Source of the DNA: Polytrichum commune
Lineage: Eukaryota > Streptophyta > Polytrichopsida > Polytrichales > Polytrichaceae
NCBI GenBank assembly: GCA_950295325.1
Contig: OX485806.1
Coordinates: 10,664,001-10,728,000, forward strand
Length of the DNA: 64,000 bases
Direction: 5' to 3'
Shown: positions 62,501 to 64,000 of the stretch, one piece after another
Numbering within the stretch: position 1 is the first letter of the stretch
How the letters are laid out: the number at the start of each line of letters is the position of its first letter
The notes under the pieces: generated by a model
Told to the model about the DNA's origin: nothing
Seen by the model: only the letters and a program-made list of their open reading frames with translations
Databases searched by the model: none
Translations under genes and position numbers: made by a program

Positions 62501-64000
62501 CTAAATGCAAAGCTCTTCGTATGTCCACTTTCCTCATTTAAAGCAGAAGTTATTAAAGGGTGATGTCAATTATACTTGTGTGTCTACACTGTCATTTGCG
62601 GGTTTTGTTTAAGCAATGTTATGGTTGTCAACACATTACCTTTAAAAGCAGCATAGACTCAAGTTTCTATATTTCACTCTATGCTCTAGTTTAGCAAAGC
62701 AATGAAATCTTGGATATATGTACATTTACCCAGAAGTTCTATCAGCTGCCACTTGTTGAAAGTAAGCAAATGGTTAACTACCTTACAAGTACACCTGTTG
62801 GGTTTCCTTTTTGAAATTTGAGACCAGGATGTCTTTTTTAAACTCTATTTGTATCAGGATAGATAAATTCAGACCTTTAATTCTACCAAGGGAACACATA
62901 TTTCTATTATGATATTGTGGGAGACTGGTGTTGTAGTTTGTTGAATTTAGTAATGTTTTCTGTTTGAGCTATAGGAACCCATATTTGGAGGCTCTTTAAA
63001 TCCATGTTTGAGCATCTTTTCGCTGTTGACAGTAGATTGTCAACAATGAATTTGATATAGGTCTGATTTGTGGCTCTGATCTGGCAGAAAGTTCGCTTTG
63101 GGAGGTAGAGACATTACGCAGTCATTATTGTCCTGCTGTATCCAGGTAGGTTACTGCTTCACCATCCTTTTTCTCTACTAGTCATTTGTTACTTCTAAAT
63201 GAAATTTCTGTGTGCTATCTCAACAGAGGGACACTGAGTTTTAAGGTAGTATCGTTACTGAAAGCATTTATATGTCTTGGAGACCGGTCATGACAATCCT
63301 GGACTCAAAATACCGGTTTGCTTGGTCATCTTTGCACAATGATGCATCAGAAACAGGGCAAGAGTTTGTTTGATGATCGAGGGATATTACTTTTCAGGTT
63401 TGTATCGTCACTGGAAACAGATTTGACTGCAAGAGCAAAAACAACAGAGGTGGCCATTACAGACTTCAGCTCAGCATCGTACACAACAATCTTTACAGAA
63501 GAAGTGAGCCTTTTTTTCTTTTCATGTAACAATGCACTCTCAGTTTCCAAAGAAGGTTGTTGTGGGCCTTGAAACTAAAACTTGCAATATGTTAACAAAG
63601 CCTTTACACCTCTTTGACTTGGTTGTATCGTCAATCAATGAGTTCTATTAACTCCCAAGTCTCCAAGAGGCTCGATCTGGGCCCATTTATCCAGAAGAAC
63701 GTGTATTTGAGTTACATGTTTCCATTTTAAGCTAATTATGTCAACAGTGACTATTTAAAATCAACTCATGCTTCAAGTCCATTTTTCAAAGTACTTCAGA
63801 AGTAGGCATCATAGGCTTGATTTCCATGTGGCCTGTGCAGGTGTCAAAGAGATTGAAGGCTGTACCATTGGCATTTTATCAGACAGTTCCCACTACTCTT
63901 TTCTCTGAGAATGGTTTAGATGATTTTCTTGGTTGGAGATTTGGAGACCAAAAAGCTAGTGTAGCCGCAGTTCCTGTCAAAAATGACCAGCCTAGTCAAA
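56555..64000 (+). CDS. NOC4: Nucleolar complex protein 4 (NOC4), 3' end outside the window
   Basis: Exons: 56555-56974, 58040-58132, 58386-58459, 58951-59012, 59127-59181, 59394-59497, 60383-60438, 60558-60650, 60962-61020, 61168-61342, 61873-62046, 62275-62310 (probable, 36 nt), 62407-62518, 63088-63145, 63398-63503, 63841-64000 (open). About 612 codons are present. Conserved CBF/NOC4 segments: RFSKAWLTFLQLPLPVDIYK, VIPFLTNPNLLSDFLTNSF, NVGGLISVMALNGLFMLIM, FVAKHRARFFELLDKSL, PSYLAAAFAKKLGRLAL, AVIHNLLRRHPAINSLVHR, SSLWEVETLRSHYCPAVSRF, and VPLAFYQTVPTTLF. Known of the family: NOC4 with NOP14 acts in the nucleolus on pre-40S assembly and export; loss is embryo-lethal in Arabidopsis. An Ala/Lys/Glu-rich, probably helical stretch at residues 85-110 precedes YKKWIWDRYREFVSTMLRF. 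Little of the C-terminus should be missing. Intron 1 holds a tandem array. Confidence 0.95.
57195..57860 (+). repeat. Tandem array in NOC4 intron 1 with copies of the exon-1 end and donor
   Basis: Exon 1 ends ATGTTGCGCTTTGTTGCTCG...CCTACTGTCCAG/gtatgc. A clear copy at 57218-57274 reads CTATGCTGCGCTTTGTTGCT...CCTACATTCCAG/gtattt. Shorter copies are at 57606-57630 (TACTTACAGTCCAG/tccctt) and 57738-57762 (CATACCTACAGTCCAG/gtatct). Shared downstream blocks mark the unit: GGCAGTTCCTTG, AACCTTGGCAAATTTTCTGT and GCAATGGTGCAATT. Spacing is irregular because family-B MITE sequence is inserted. Confidence 0.85.
57884..57988. repeat. MITE family B in NOC4 intron 1
   Basis: Left end GCACTACACTGGAAAGCCTG followed by TGACC; right end, inverted, GCCCACTTTACACTATGGCC. 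The ends match those at 14330-14480. Another partial copy runs from 57375 to 57495. Confidence 0.6.
60010..60245 (+). repeat. Copy of the TGTGAGGTCAC dispersed family in NOC4 intron 6
   Basis: Carries GGCCACCTATACTTGAGTGG, AAAGATATGTGTTTAAAAGA, GATTGGATTATGTGCTCAAA and a tail GGGGGGGACCCATATGATTA, matching the order of landmarks in the intergenic copies at 4785-5140. Confidence 0.6.

Overview
The window is nuclear DNA of a plant. The genes are split by many GT-AG introns, promoters carry plant telobox and site-II motifs, and one gene encodes a chloroplast ribonucleoprotein, a plant-specific type. A short intronic fragment resembles plant mitochondrial 18S rRNA. Gene content alone does not fix the species. 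The transposon mix (an RNase H-bearing I-like LINE, pogo-like and Tc1-like elements) would fit a bryophyte, lycophyte, fern or streptophyte alga at least as well as a flowering plant; this is inference.

Five conserved genes could be assembled exon by exon, with frame kept across every junction. (1) 386-3887, minus: a two-RRM chloroplast ribonucleoprotein, 4 exons, 301 aa. (2) 9495-15059, plus: a YebC/TACO1-family protein with a likely organellar leader, 7 exons, 359 aa. (3) 19731-24086, minus: plastid prokaryotic-type aspartate/prephenate aminotransferase, 10 coding exons, 498 aa. (4) 31684-35918, plus: ATP-citrate lyase subunit A, 13 coding exons, 423 aa. (5) 56555 to the window end, plus: NOC4, a ribosome-biogenesis factor, about 16 exons, cut by the window edge. 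They are independent housekeeping genes for plastid RNA metabolism, organelle translation, Phe/Tyr and Asp metabolism, cytosolic acetyl-CoA supply and 40S assembly. They do not form an operon or cluster.

The rest is repeats. About 36.95-47.58 kb is one degenerate LINE on the minus strand (ORF1, endonuclease, reverse transcriptase, RNase H, C-terminal Cys/His motif). It is split by a pogo/Tigger-like element (37494-39430) and a Tc1-like element (40223-41696), each flanked by TA. Elsewhere there are several MITE families, including a PIF/Harbinger-like pair with TTA/TAA target duplications, plus simple repeats and a long hairpin near 26.9 kb.

The most unusual structure is shared by several genes: the first intron (coding or leader) is filled with tandem repeats of about 240-455 bp. 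In two genes (the chloroplast RNP and NOC4) each repeat unit carries a decayed copy of the end of exon 1 with its 5' splice site. The exon-donor boundary has therefore been duplicated repeatedly into the intron.
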